This document shows, in pieces, positions 1-5,171 of a stretch of DNA of 5,637 nucleotides. This DNA comes from an uncultured Campylobacter sp. GTDB lineage: Bacteria; Campylobacterota; Campylobacteria; Campylobacterales; Campylobacteraceae. Every line of letters starts with the position of its first letter. Positions within the stretch are counted from its first letter, which is position 1. Location of the stretch: contig NZ_CALIBB010000261.1 of assembly GCF_938045595.1 (NCBI RefSeq), forward strand, positions 1-5,637, in the 5' to 3' direction. The notes below the pieces were generated by a model. It was given only the letters and a program-made list of their open reading frames with translations. It did no database searches and was not told the DNA's origin. The position numbers and the translations under genes were made by a program.

Positions 1-311
1 GCGAGACGAATTTGGGCTTTACCGTGCCGCAAAATGAGCTGCAGACTGCTTATGCGGTAATGAAAGAGGTAAATCCAAATCCGAATTCCATCATCGAATC
101 GGATGCCGATATCGTAAAGGTTTCTTTGGTCGGCGTTGGTATGAAAAGCCACAGCGGCATAGCCAGCAAGGCGTTTAAGACGCTTGCGGACGAAGGGATC
201 AACATCCAGATGATCTCCACGAGCGAGATTAAAATTTCGATGATCGTAGAGGCTAAATACGGCGAGCTCGCCGTGCGCGCGCTGCATAAAGCCTACGATT
301 TGGATAAATAA
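1..311 (+). CDS. lysC: Aspartate kinase, C-terminal ACT domain (5' truncated by window edge)
   Basis: Aspartokinase phosphorylates L-aspartate, the first step towards lysine/diaminopimelate, threonine and methionine in the cytoplasm. Only about the last 102 residues are visible. The frame is open to the left edge and reads ETNLGFTVPQNEL before the TTG at 12, so that TTG is internal and not a start. The visible part holds the end of one ACT repeat and then a full ACT motif (IVKVSLVGVGMKSHSGIA, then an alpha-helix and INIQMISTSEIKISMIV). This is the classic C-terminal regulatory module that binds lysine or threonine in this family. The TAA stop at 309-311 shares one base with the hobA start (TAATG), so the two genes are cotranscribed and probably translationally coupled. 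In Helicobacter and Campylobacter lysC precedes hobA, which supports the assignment. The catalytic domain and the promoter lie outside the window. Confidence 0.93.
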   Translation, partial: ETNLGFTVPQNELQTAYAVMKEVNPNPNSIIESDADIVKVSLVGVGMKSHSGIASKAFKTLADEGINIQMISTSEIKISMIVEAKYGELAVRALHKAYDLDK

Positions 312-844
312 TGCAGGATCTGCACACTTGGAGCGTCACGGCGATGCGCTCCGAGCCCGGACTTGAGTGGCTCGAGGATCGCAAGGAGGACTGGACGCCG
401 CTTTTAGCATCAAAGCTAAAATTCCTCCACGACGGCTTTGCTTTCATCGTCATCTGTGACGATGAACGAAGCTGGTTTAGCGAATATATCATCAAAAAGA
501 TCAACTCCTCGACCAACTCTCGCCCGCTGCTGCCGTTTTTTTCGCTGCGTTCGCTCTACCGCGGCGGCGTAAATAGCCTGGAGGACGCGCTGCTGCTAAA
601 CGATATGCTAAGCCTCGCGTTTGCCAACGGCTTTATATATTTTTACATCGGCAACGGCAACCATCCGCTAGCCAAAATCGCCAAAAGCCACGAGGACAGC
701 TATCTGTGGCTCATCGACGAGAGGCTGCAAAACAGCTTCTACATGAGCGAGAGCGATCCGAGCTTGGATCTCAAACTTATCCAGCTTTTTAAAATTTTAG
801 ACAAAAGCATCGACGCCGTGCTTTTTGACGAAGTGGTGCTTTGA
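311..844 (+). CDS. hobA: HobA, DnaA-binding replication initiation factor
   Basis: The protein has 177 residues, close to the roughly 180 expected for HobA. In Helicobacter pylori HobA forms a tetramer with a SIS-like fold. It binds domain I of DnaA and promotes assembly of the initiator on oriC, acting as a counterpart of E. coli DiaA. Here the sequence begins MQDLHTWSVTAMRSEPGLEW and contains a hydrophobic strand AFIVICDDERSWFSEYI (about residues 45-61). The later segments PLLPFFSLRSLY and GFIYFYIGNGNHPLAKIAKS fit the alpha/beta fold and are recognisable as HobA-like. No signal peptide or membrane segment is seen. The ATG overlaps the lysC stop by one base and the TGA overlaps the holB start by four bases, so expression probably depends on upstream ribosomes; no strong Shine-Dalgarno is visible. 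Identity rests on gene order lysC-hobA-holB-folP plus sequence pattern. Confidence 0.9.
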   Translation: MQDLHTWSVTAMRSEPGLEWLEDRKEDWTPLLASKLKFLHDGFAFIVICDDERSWFSEYIIKKINSSTNSRPLLPFFSLRSLYRGGVNSLEDALLLNDMLSLAFANGFIYFYIGNGNHPLAKIAKSHEDSYLWLIDERLQNSFYMSESDPSLDLKLIQLFKILDKSIDAVLFDEVVL

Positions 845-1461
845 AAATCATAAATCAGATCGTTTTAACAAACGATTATGAGGGCTTTAAAGATAAAATT
901 TTAGCCGAAATTCCGCGCAAAAATTTAAGGTTTTTCGAAAGCACCGAACTTAAGATCGACGAGGCGCGAAAGATCATCGACGAAGCCTACGTCGCCGAGC
1001 GCGAGGATAAGATCATCGTCATCGCCGCTACGAAATTCGGCGAGGAGGCGCAAAACGCTCTGCTTAAAATTTTAGAGGAGCCGCCTAAAAATACGGTGTT
1101 TTTCCTGATCACCCCCTTCATCAACGCCCTGCTGCCCACCATCCGCTCGCGCCTCGTGGTGCAAAACCTCTGCGTGCGAAAGCCCAGATACCGCACCGGG
1201 CTAAACTTAGCCAGGCTCAGCCTAAAGGAAGCGGTGGAGTTTATCGACGCGCAGATCGCGCTGGAGCGCAAGGGCGAGCTAGATAAAACGGCGCTAAAAG
1301 CGCTCATCGGCGAGATCGCGCTAGAGTGCTTCGAAGCGGGCGTTAGGCTAAGCGGCGATGAGTTGCAGCGCATTGACCGCTTGAGTTATCTTGCCGAGCA
1401 CAACGCTAAAGCCCATGCCGTGCTTACTCCGCTACTTTTGATGATAGAGGAGAAAAGATGA
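841..1461 (+). CDS. holB: DNA polymerase III subunit delta-prime (short epsilonproteobacterial form)
   Basis: Delta-prime is a fixed subunit of the clamp loader, which opens the beta sliding clamp and places it on primed DNA. The 206-residue product carries the AAA+ sensor region typical of the family: AQNALLKILEEPP at residues 70-82, then hydrophobic FFLIT and LLPTIRSR at 97-104. It is much shorter than the roughly 330 residues of E. coli HolB. There is no Walker A loop and no four-cysteine zinc module at the N terminus, and the usual SRC motif reads SRL (103-105). E. coli delta-prime also does not hydrolyse ATP, so function is plausible. The start is TTG at 841, overlapping the hobA stop (TTGA); no ATG sits nearby in frame and the N terminus MKIINQIVLTND looks complete. 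The stop overlaps the folP ATG (ATGA). Confidence 0.87.
   Translation: MKIINQIVLTNDYEGFKDKILAEIPRKNLRFFESTELKIDEARKIIDEAYVAEREDKIIVIAATKFGEEAQNALLKILEEPPKNTVFFLITPFINALLPTIRSRLVVQNLCVRKPRYRTGLNLARLSLKEAVEFIDAQIALERKGELDKTALKALIGEIALECFEAGVRLSGDELQRIDRLSYLAEHNAKAHAVLTPLLLMIEEKR
1448..1452 (+). promoter_or_regulatory. Ribosome binding site of folP
   Basis: AGGAG lies five bases before the ATG at 1458, inside the last codons of holB. It fixes the folP start and thereby the long N-terminal extension of the protein. It is the strongest Shine-Dalgarno in this operon; hobA and holB have only weak ones. Confidence 0.7.
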
Positions 1462-2600
1462 AAATTTATAAAATTTCAAACGATGCCGACTTTACGCTGA
1501 TTTGCGAGCGTATCGGCGTGCGAAATGCGGGGCGGGCGATAATGCAGAAAAAATCGCGCCTAAACTTTTTCTATCTAAAAGACCTGCGTGCGCCCGCGGC
1601 GAATATTTTAAAGCAGGATGCCCTTAGCATCGGCGCCGAGCTTGCGTGCAATGAAGGAGTGATCCTAGGGCGCGATGATACGGACGCGGTTTTGATCGCA
1701 AACGACCGCCAGATCGAAGCTTTGGCGCAGAAAGAAGCGCTGCAGGATTTCGGGCTAAAAGAGCTCGCGAAATTTCTAAGCGAGAAATTTGCTAAGCCGC
1801 AAAGCTGCGAAATAATGGGCGTCGTCAATATCAACTCCGATAGCTTCAACCCCGCAAGCCGCGCGGCAAACCTAAAAGAGGCGATCTGCAAGATCGAAAA
1901 GATGATTGAGCAGGGCGCCGCTATCATCGATATCGGCGGCGTGAGCTCGCGCCCGGGCAGCCAGTACTGCGGCAGGGATGAGGAGTTTGCGCGCATAAAG
2001 GACATCGTGAGCGAAATTTATCGCCTGCGTCTGCACGAAAAGGCTAAATTCAGCCTCGATAGCTTCGATGAGTATTGTTTGGAATTTGCGCTAGATCGGG
2101 GCTTTAGTATCATTAACGACATCAGCGCAAACCTCGCTCTTGCCCCGCTTGCGCTTCGCTACGACGCCGCTTACGTGCTGATGCACATGCAAGGAAAGCC
2201 GCAAAATATGCAGCTTGCGCCCAAATATGACGATCTAATGGGCGAAATCGATGAGTTTTTTGCGCAGAATTTGCAACAGCTGCAAAACGCGGGGCTTAAA
2301 AAGATCATCCTTGACGTGGGCATCGGCTTTGGCAAGACCGCCGAGCAAAATTTAGTGCTGATTAAAAATTTGCAGCATTTTTTGCACTTTGGCTGCCCGC
2401 TGCTTGTAGGCGCAAGCAGAAAGAGCGTTATCGATTTTTACAGCCCCTCTGTGGTCGCGGATAGGCTCGCAGGCTCGCTGTATCTGCATCAGATCGCTGC
2501 TTTAAACGGCGCTGCGATCATCCGCACGCACGATGTTTTCGAACACGCTCAAATGCTGCGGCTAATGCGCGCGATGGACGCCGCTGCGGTAAAATTTTAA
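1458..2600 (+). CDS. folP: Dihydropteroate synthase with N-terminal extension
   Basis: DHPS joins p-aminobenzoate to 6-hydroxymethyl-dihydropterin pyrophosphate to make dihydropteroate, the sulfonamide-sensitive step of folate synthesis. The protein has 380 residues. The TIM-barrel domain starts near residue 118 and its motifs run in order: MGVVNINSDSF (120-130), IDIGGVSSRPGS (157-168), SLDSF (199-203), NDIS (220-223), LMHMQGKPQ (241-249), LDVGIGFGKT (285-294), LVGASRKS (316-323) and RTHDV (356-360). Likely pterin and phosphate ligands by family position are N124, D201, N220, D286, K322, R356 and H358, all present. Residues 1-117 form an extension not found in E. coli FolP (about 280 aa) but expected in Campylobacter and Helicobacter. 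Several motif positions differ from the common NVTPDSF and GGESTRPG. It overlaps holB by four bases and is the last gene of the operon. Confidence 0.96.
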   Translation: MKIYKISNDADFTLICERIGVRNAGRAIMQKKSRLNFFYLKDLRAPAANILKQDALSIGAELACNEGVILGRDDTDAVLIANDRQIEALAQKEALQDFGLKELAKFLSEKFAKPQSCEIMGVVNINSDSFNPASRAANLKEAICKIEKMIEQGAAIIDIGGVSSRPGSQYCGRDEEFARIKDIVSEIYRLRLHEKAKFSLDSFDEYCLEFALDRGFSIINDISANLALAPLALRYDAAYVLMHMQGKPQNMQLAPKYDDLMGEIDEFFAQNLQQLQNAGLKKIILDVGIGFGKTAEQNLVLIKNLQHFLHFGCPLLVGASRKSVIDFYSPSVVADRLAGSLYLHQIAALNGAAIIRTHDVFEHAQMLRLMRAMDAAAVKF

Positions 2601-2726
2601 AATTTTGCGAAATTTTCACGAAATTCCATATTTTTCACGAGATTTTTGTAAATTTGCCTTATGCGGAATTCTAAAATTCCTCAAGGAAATATTTTAATTC
2701 TTTTAAAATTTTACAAAAGAGCTTTT

Positions 2727-2753
2727 GCGGAATTTTATCCGCGTTTTATTTTG
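2727..2753 (+). terminator. Possible Rho-independent terminator after folP
   Basis: GCGGA (2727-2731) pairs with TCCGC (2738-2742) around a six-base loop, followed at once by GTTTTATTTTG. The layout suits a terminator for the + strand operon, about 127 bases past the folP stop. The five-base-pair stem is short, so this is a candidate only. Confidence 0.35.
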
Positions 2754-2780
2754 TGCCTAAGCTTTCGTGCGCTTGCTCGT

Positions 2781-2809
2781 CGAAACTTATAAAAATTTAT
2801 AAAATTTCG
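2781..2809. repeat. Imperfect AT-rich inverted repeat
   Basis: CGAAA and TTATAAA (2781-2793, with one unpaired C) mirror TTTATAA and TTTCG (2796-2809, with two unpaired A) around a central AA, giving about 12 paired positions. The flanks GCTCGT and GCTCGA are also alike. It lies about 90 bases beyond the stop of the 253-aa - strand gene. No T run follows on either strand, so it is not a textbook terminator. Confidence 0.45.
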
Positions 2810-2898
2810 CTCGATTTATGAGGCGCGTCAAAACAGCGAAGTAAAGAGGGATAAATTCTGGCGACGATTTGCACGGATTATTTGCTGCGCGAGCCGAA

Positions 2899-3660
2899 TT
2901 ATTTCATTTTTGGGCGAAACGAGCGCTTTACGTCAAAGCCCTTGCTAGCGATTTTTATGTCATTTGGTATCGTGCCTGCCGGAGCGGAGGCGTCCTTTTT
3001 GGCGGATAAAAACTCGACTAAGCTTTGCCAGACAAAGTCGGCATCCAGATAAAACCCCATCGCGTTAAGCTGTGGATTTATCGCCGCGGTGTGAATGTTC
3101 TGTGTGAGCTTAAAAAATACGATTGGGGCGCTCAAAATTTCATCTTGGCTTATAATTTTATCGTCGCGAACAATATTTTTTAGCGTCGTTTTGCGGTCGC
3201 CCTCTAGCGCTACGAGCTGCAAAATTTCCTCGCGCGTAGCCTGCTCGCCGACCTTGCCTAGCCACGAGACGATATGGGCGCGAAATCCATCGCTAAAGCT
3301 CAAAGTTCTGTCTTCCCAATACTGCCTTCTTAGCTCCGTCTCGTCAAACTCTAGGCTTGTGTAAATTTTATCCTGAGAGGCGAAAATATGGACTAAATTT
3401 TTGCCGATGAAAATTGCGGAGTGAAGCAGGCGCGGCAGCTTATTTACGTCCGTTTTGCTCCAGTTTATAAATTTACCGCCGATAAAGCGGTACCCGCTAA
3501 GCTTCCTTTCAAAGACCTTTTTATCGCCCTCGTCAAGCCTCCATAGCTCGTCCGCATCGACTAGAGTAGAGTTTCTGCGGTCATAGACCAAAGTCTCGTC
3601 AAGTCCGTATTTTGACACCATAAAATCGTAATTATCTTTAAATTTCGAGATAATTTTCAT
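2899..3660 (-). CDS. Conserved hypothetical protein, 253 aa
   Basis: I do not recognise a function. The start MKIISKFKDNYDFMVSKYG and the near-terminal KGFDVKRSFR recall, from memory only, a family of uncharacterised bacterial proteins opening with MKIISKFKDYYD-like sequence and closing with a GFD..SFR-like tail. The protein appears soluble and cytosolic: no signal peptide, membrane span or cysteine cluster is visible. It is rich in charged and aromatic residues (e.g. SGYRFIGGKFINWSK and QYWEDRTLSF), with the moderately hydrophobic stretch PRLLHSAIFIGKNLVHIFAS in the middle. The ATG at 3660 is preceded by AGGGA at 3667-3671, six bases upstream, which supports this start. It runs convergently to folP and is separated from the next - strand gene by 368 bases, so it probably has its own promoter. 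The reading frame is intact. Confidence 0.75.
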   Translation of the reverse strand: MKIISKFKDNYDFMVSKYGLDETLVYDRRNSTLVDADELWRLDEGDKKVFERKLSGYRFIGGKFINWSKTDVNKLPRLLHSAIFIGKNLVHIFASQDKIYTSLEFDETELRRQYWEDRTLSFSDGFRAHIVSWLGKVGEQATREEILQLVALEGDRKTTLKNIVRDDKIISQDEILSAPIVFFKLTQNIHTAAINPQLNAMGFYLDADFVWQSLVEFLSAKKDASAPAGTIPNDIKIASKGFDVKRSFRPKMK

Positions 3661-3830
3661 GTTCGTTCCCTAAAATTTTATCTTTCAAAAGCTCCTGAAT
3701 CGGCGCGCTTTGTACTGAAACCGAAGCAAAATTTTATCATCGTAAATTCACACTGCGAACCTCACAAATTTAATCCAGATTTGCTGATAAATCGCCAAAA
3801 ATTTATATCGCAAGCTCACGGCTCGCTCAA

Positions 3831-3859
3831 TTTTACCGCGTGCCGGCGAAATGGTAAAA
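3831..3859. repeat. Inverted repeat TTTTACC/GGTAAAA
   Basis: A perfect seven-base inverted repeat (3831-3837 and 3853-3859) encloses a 15-base loop that itself contains the palindrome GCCGGC (3842-3847). It lies about 170 bases downstream of the 352-aa gene. It could fold in the transcript or act as an operator-like site; no T run follows, so terminator function is weakly supported. Confidence 0.4.
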
Positions 3860-3874
3860 CCGAACGAAAAGCGT

Positions 3875-3967
3875 GCGGTGCGGCAAATTTTAAATTTATT
3901 TTACGCGGCGGCGTAGAATTTTAAAATTTATTTTCCGCGATGGCGCAAAATTTCAAATTCATCTGCC
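3875..3967. repeat. Three degenerate tandem repeats of about 31 bp
   Basis: Unit 1 (3875-3904), unit 2 (3905-3936) and unit 3 (3937-3967) are 30, 32 and 31 bases long. Each starts with a GC-rich block (GCGGTGCGGC, GCGGCGGCGT, GCGATGGCGC), continues with an A/T core (AAATTTTAAATTTA-like) and ends in a pyrimidine-rich tail (TTTTAC, TTTTCC, TCTGCC). The units abut without spacers, which argues against a CRISPR array. Confidence 0.55.
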
Positions 3968-3968
3968 G

Positions 3969-4054
3969 CAAAAACAGAGGCCTACCGCTTAAGTCGCAAA
4001 TTTTAGTAACGGTAAAAACCGAAGCCTCCTACCGCTTGAAGTCGTGGATTTGTA
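3969..4054 (-). repeat. Direct repeat duplicating the 3' end of the 352-aa gene
   Basis: The segment around the stop codon of the 352-aa gene (about 4013-4054) has a degenerate copy about 47 bases downstream in the direction of transcription (about 3969-4005). On the + strand both copies contain CCTACCGCTT, at 3981-3990 and 4028-4037, followed by AAGTCGCAAATTT or GAAGTCGTGGATTT and preceded by related AAAAAC-rich sequence. The copy is offset by small gaps and does not encode the same residues in the gene's frame. Confidence 0.55.
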
Positions 4055-5087
4055 TATTCGCGCCATATTTTTTGCAAAGCTCGCTTACTTTTTCTTTTAG
4101 CCTTTCCTCGTCATAGCAGATGAGATCGATGTATGCGTGCCTCTGCCCCGTTGCGCCGCCGATTATTTCCAAAAACGAGCCGCAGCTTTCTAGCTCGTCG
4201 TCCTCGATCTTGTTTCGCAGATCAAAGCCCGCCTGCATGTCGCCGCCGTTACCTATGCTAAGAAAGCAAAATTTGATGCCGAGCTCGAAGGCTTCGTTAT
4301 AGATGTCGCGCTTGCCGCCTAGGTACTCGCCTATTAGATTTCGCAGGCAGGTGGTGCCCACGATCACGTCCTCGCGCACCTCGCTTCCGCGCGGCTGCAT
4401 CTCGTAGCTGAAAAAATTCTTTAGCGGTTCGCGCGCGGCTTTTTCGCCGAATTTCTCATCAATCAGATCGGCGAATTCGCTTAGCGGCACGCCGTTTTCC
4501 TGCGGCTGGGCCAGCACTTCAAGCATGCCCAAAGTGTTAATGACCGTCGTCTCGCCGATGATGTTATCAAGCAGGATGAAGCTCAGATTGCCCGCCTTAC
4601 TCTCATCCTGCGCGAGCAGAGCTGCTAGGTTTTCATTGTAAATTTTAATATCCACGTCGCTTTCGTTAAACTGCGCATAGATCATCGACTCCTCGGCGTT
4701 TACGCGCGTATCGTACATCTCGATCCCGCCGATACCTCGCGGCGCACGCGGCTTTCCGAGCGTGCAGCGCATTCTGCCCTCGAGCTGCTTAGGCATAGCG
4801 TTTTTGATAAAGCTTAGCCAAAATAATCGGTGCCTCATACCCTCCGGAGTTAGCACCAGATCAAGCTTATCGCCCGCGAGCCCCGTCATAAAATAGGGCT
4901 CGGCAAGGCAGATGCGAAGCTTCTCGTCGGTCTTTTGCATCGCCTTTTCAAACTCTTCCGCCGCCAGATCGGCCTTGATCTCGTCTATCACGCCGCTAAA
5001 TTCCGCCCAAAATTTATCCACTCTGCCGGCAAAAGTGCTTGGAATTTGCGCCTTTTCAGCTTTTTTACCAAAACCGAATAGCCCCAT
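4029..5087 (-). CDS. Uncharacterised protein, 352 aa (possibly DUF695-like)
   Basis: The function is unknown. The protein starts MGLFGFGKKAEK, a short basic N terminus without a signal peptide, and is otherwise soluble and acidic. An N-terminal helical segment (about 20-60, FWAEFSGVIDEIKADLAAEE) leads into an alpha/beta region. A central motif, FILLDNIIGETTVINTLGML (about 181-200), and a C-terminal module, FLEIIGGATGQRHAYIDLIC followed by YDEERLKEKVSELCKKYGAN, resemble patterns I remember from DUF695-type proteins. That link is by memory and uncertain. The start at 5087 is chosen because GGAG lies five bases upstream and a TATAAT box lies at 5117-5122. A longer frame from the TTG at 5117 would begin inside that promoter. 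The stop TAG is followed in frame by about 35 more open codons. It lies downstream of a frameshifted gene on the same strand but seems to have its own promoter. Confidence 0.8.
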   Translation of the reverse strand: MGLFGFGKKAEKAQIPSTFAGRVDKFWAEFSGVIDEIKADLAAEEFEKAMQKTDEKLRICLAEPYFMTGLAGDKLDLVLTPEGMRHRLFWLSFIKNAMPKQLEGRMRCTLGKPRAPRGIGGIEMYDTRVNAEESMIYAQFNESDVDIKIYNENLAALLAQDESKAGNLSFILLDNIIGETTVINTLGMLEVLAQPQENGVPLSEFADLIDEKFGEKAAREPLKNFFSYEMQPRGSEVREDVIVGTTCLRNLIGEYLGGKRDIYNEAFELGIKFCFLSIGNGGDMQAGFDLRNKIEDDELESCGSFLEIIGGATGQRHAYIDLICYDEERLKEKVSELCKKYGANIQIHDFKR

Positions 5088-5092
5088 AATCT

Positions 5093-5098
5093 CTCCTT
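5093..5098 (-). promoter_or_regulatory. Ribosome binding site of the 352-aa gene
   Basis: On the - strand AAGGAG precedes the ATG at 5087 by five bases. This strong Shine-Dalgarno decides the start in favour of MGLFGFG over the upstream TTG. Confidence 0.75.
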
Positions 5099-5116
5099 TA
5101 ATTAAATTTAAACGCA

Positions 5117-5122
5117 ATTATA
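5117..5122 (-). promoter_or_regulatory. Sigma-70 -10 box (TATAAT) of the 352-aa gene
   Basis: A perfect TATAAT on the - strand sits 29 bases before the ATG at 5087, predicting a leader of roughly 20 bases. Upstream is an A/T run (AAAAATTAAGC). No clear -35 hexamer is found 17 bases away, as is usual for Campylobacter sigma-70 promoters, which rely on the -10 box and upstream T/A-rich periodicity. Confidence 0.55.
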
Positions 5123-5143
5123 GCTTAATTTTTGTGCAGGCTC

Positions 5144-5171
5144 AGGGCGCAAATTTTAAAAACCCCGCCCT
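5144..5171 (-). terminator. GC-rich inverted repeat at the end of the frameshifted gene
   Basis: AGGGCG (5144-5149) is complementary to CGCCCT (5166-5171), with a 16-base A/T-rich loop. The repeat overlaps the first base of the upstream gene's stop codon. It could end that transcript just before the promoter of the 352-aa gene. No long T run follows directly, so this is tentative. Confidence 0.3.

Larger units (their letters stand above)
2601..2898. other. AT-rich intergenic spacer between convergent genes
   Basis: This spacer separates folP (+) from a - strand gene. No reading frame with a plausible start, no tRNA and no rRNA was seen. It is rich in A/T runs, including AAAATTTTAAAATTTT across the folP stop. 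Several small inverted repeats are present: GGAATT/AATTCC at 2665-2680 with a four-base loop, the overlapping alternative TTCCT/AGGAA at 2677-2688, the hairpin at 2727-2742 and the long AT hairpin at 2781-2809. Convergent genes need terminators here, so some of these probably serve that purpose. Confidence 0.6.
3661..4028. other. Gene-free spacer with repeats and inverted repeats
   Basis: No convincing gene or RNA is seen in these 368 bases. The part next to 3660 must hold the leader of the 253-aa gene. On the - strand the word GATAAAATTTT occurs twice (about 3671-3681 and 3728-3738) and could supply a -10-like element, but neither copy is a clear TATAAT. Further along are an inverted repeat (3831-3859), three degenerate ~31-bp repeats (3875-3967) and a partial copy of the end of the 352-aa gene (about 3969-4005). 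The repeats suggest a stretch that has changed by slippage or duplication. Confidence 0.6.

Noticed and set aside
12..14. TTG at 12 as the start of a small ACT-domain protein
   Set aside because: The frame is open to the left edge with aspartokinase-like residues before it, so it is an internal codon of lysC.
253..516. Open frame on the - strand opposite the lysC/hobA junction
   Set aside because: Arginine/serine-rich translation with no domain-like pattern, fully covered by lysC and hobA.
987..1373. Open frame on the - strand opposite holB
   Set aside because: Serine-rich, low-complexity translation typical of the antisense of a GC-biased gene; holB explains the region.
1571..2005. Open frame on the - strand opposite folP
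   Set aside because: Lies wholly within the DHPS gene and has antisense-type composition.
2601..2898. tRNA or small RNA gene after folP
   Set aside because: No cloverleaf, CCA end or clear promoter was seen; only short AT-rich hairpins.
3875..3967. CRISPR array
   Set aside because: The units abut with no unique spacers, are degenerate, and no cas genes are present.
5088..5117. Ten-residue N-terminal extension of the 352-aa protein from a TTG
   Set aside because: The TTG overlaps the -10 box and the extension would be translated from the ribosome binding site and leader.
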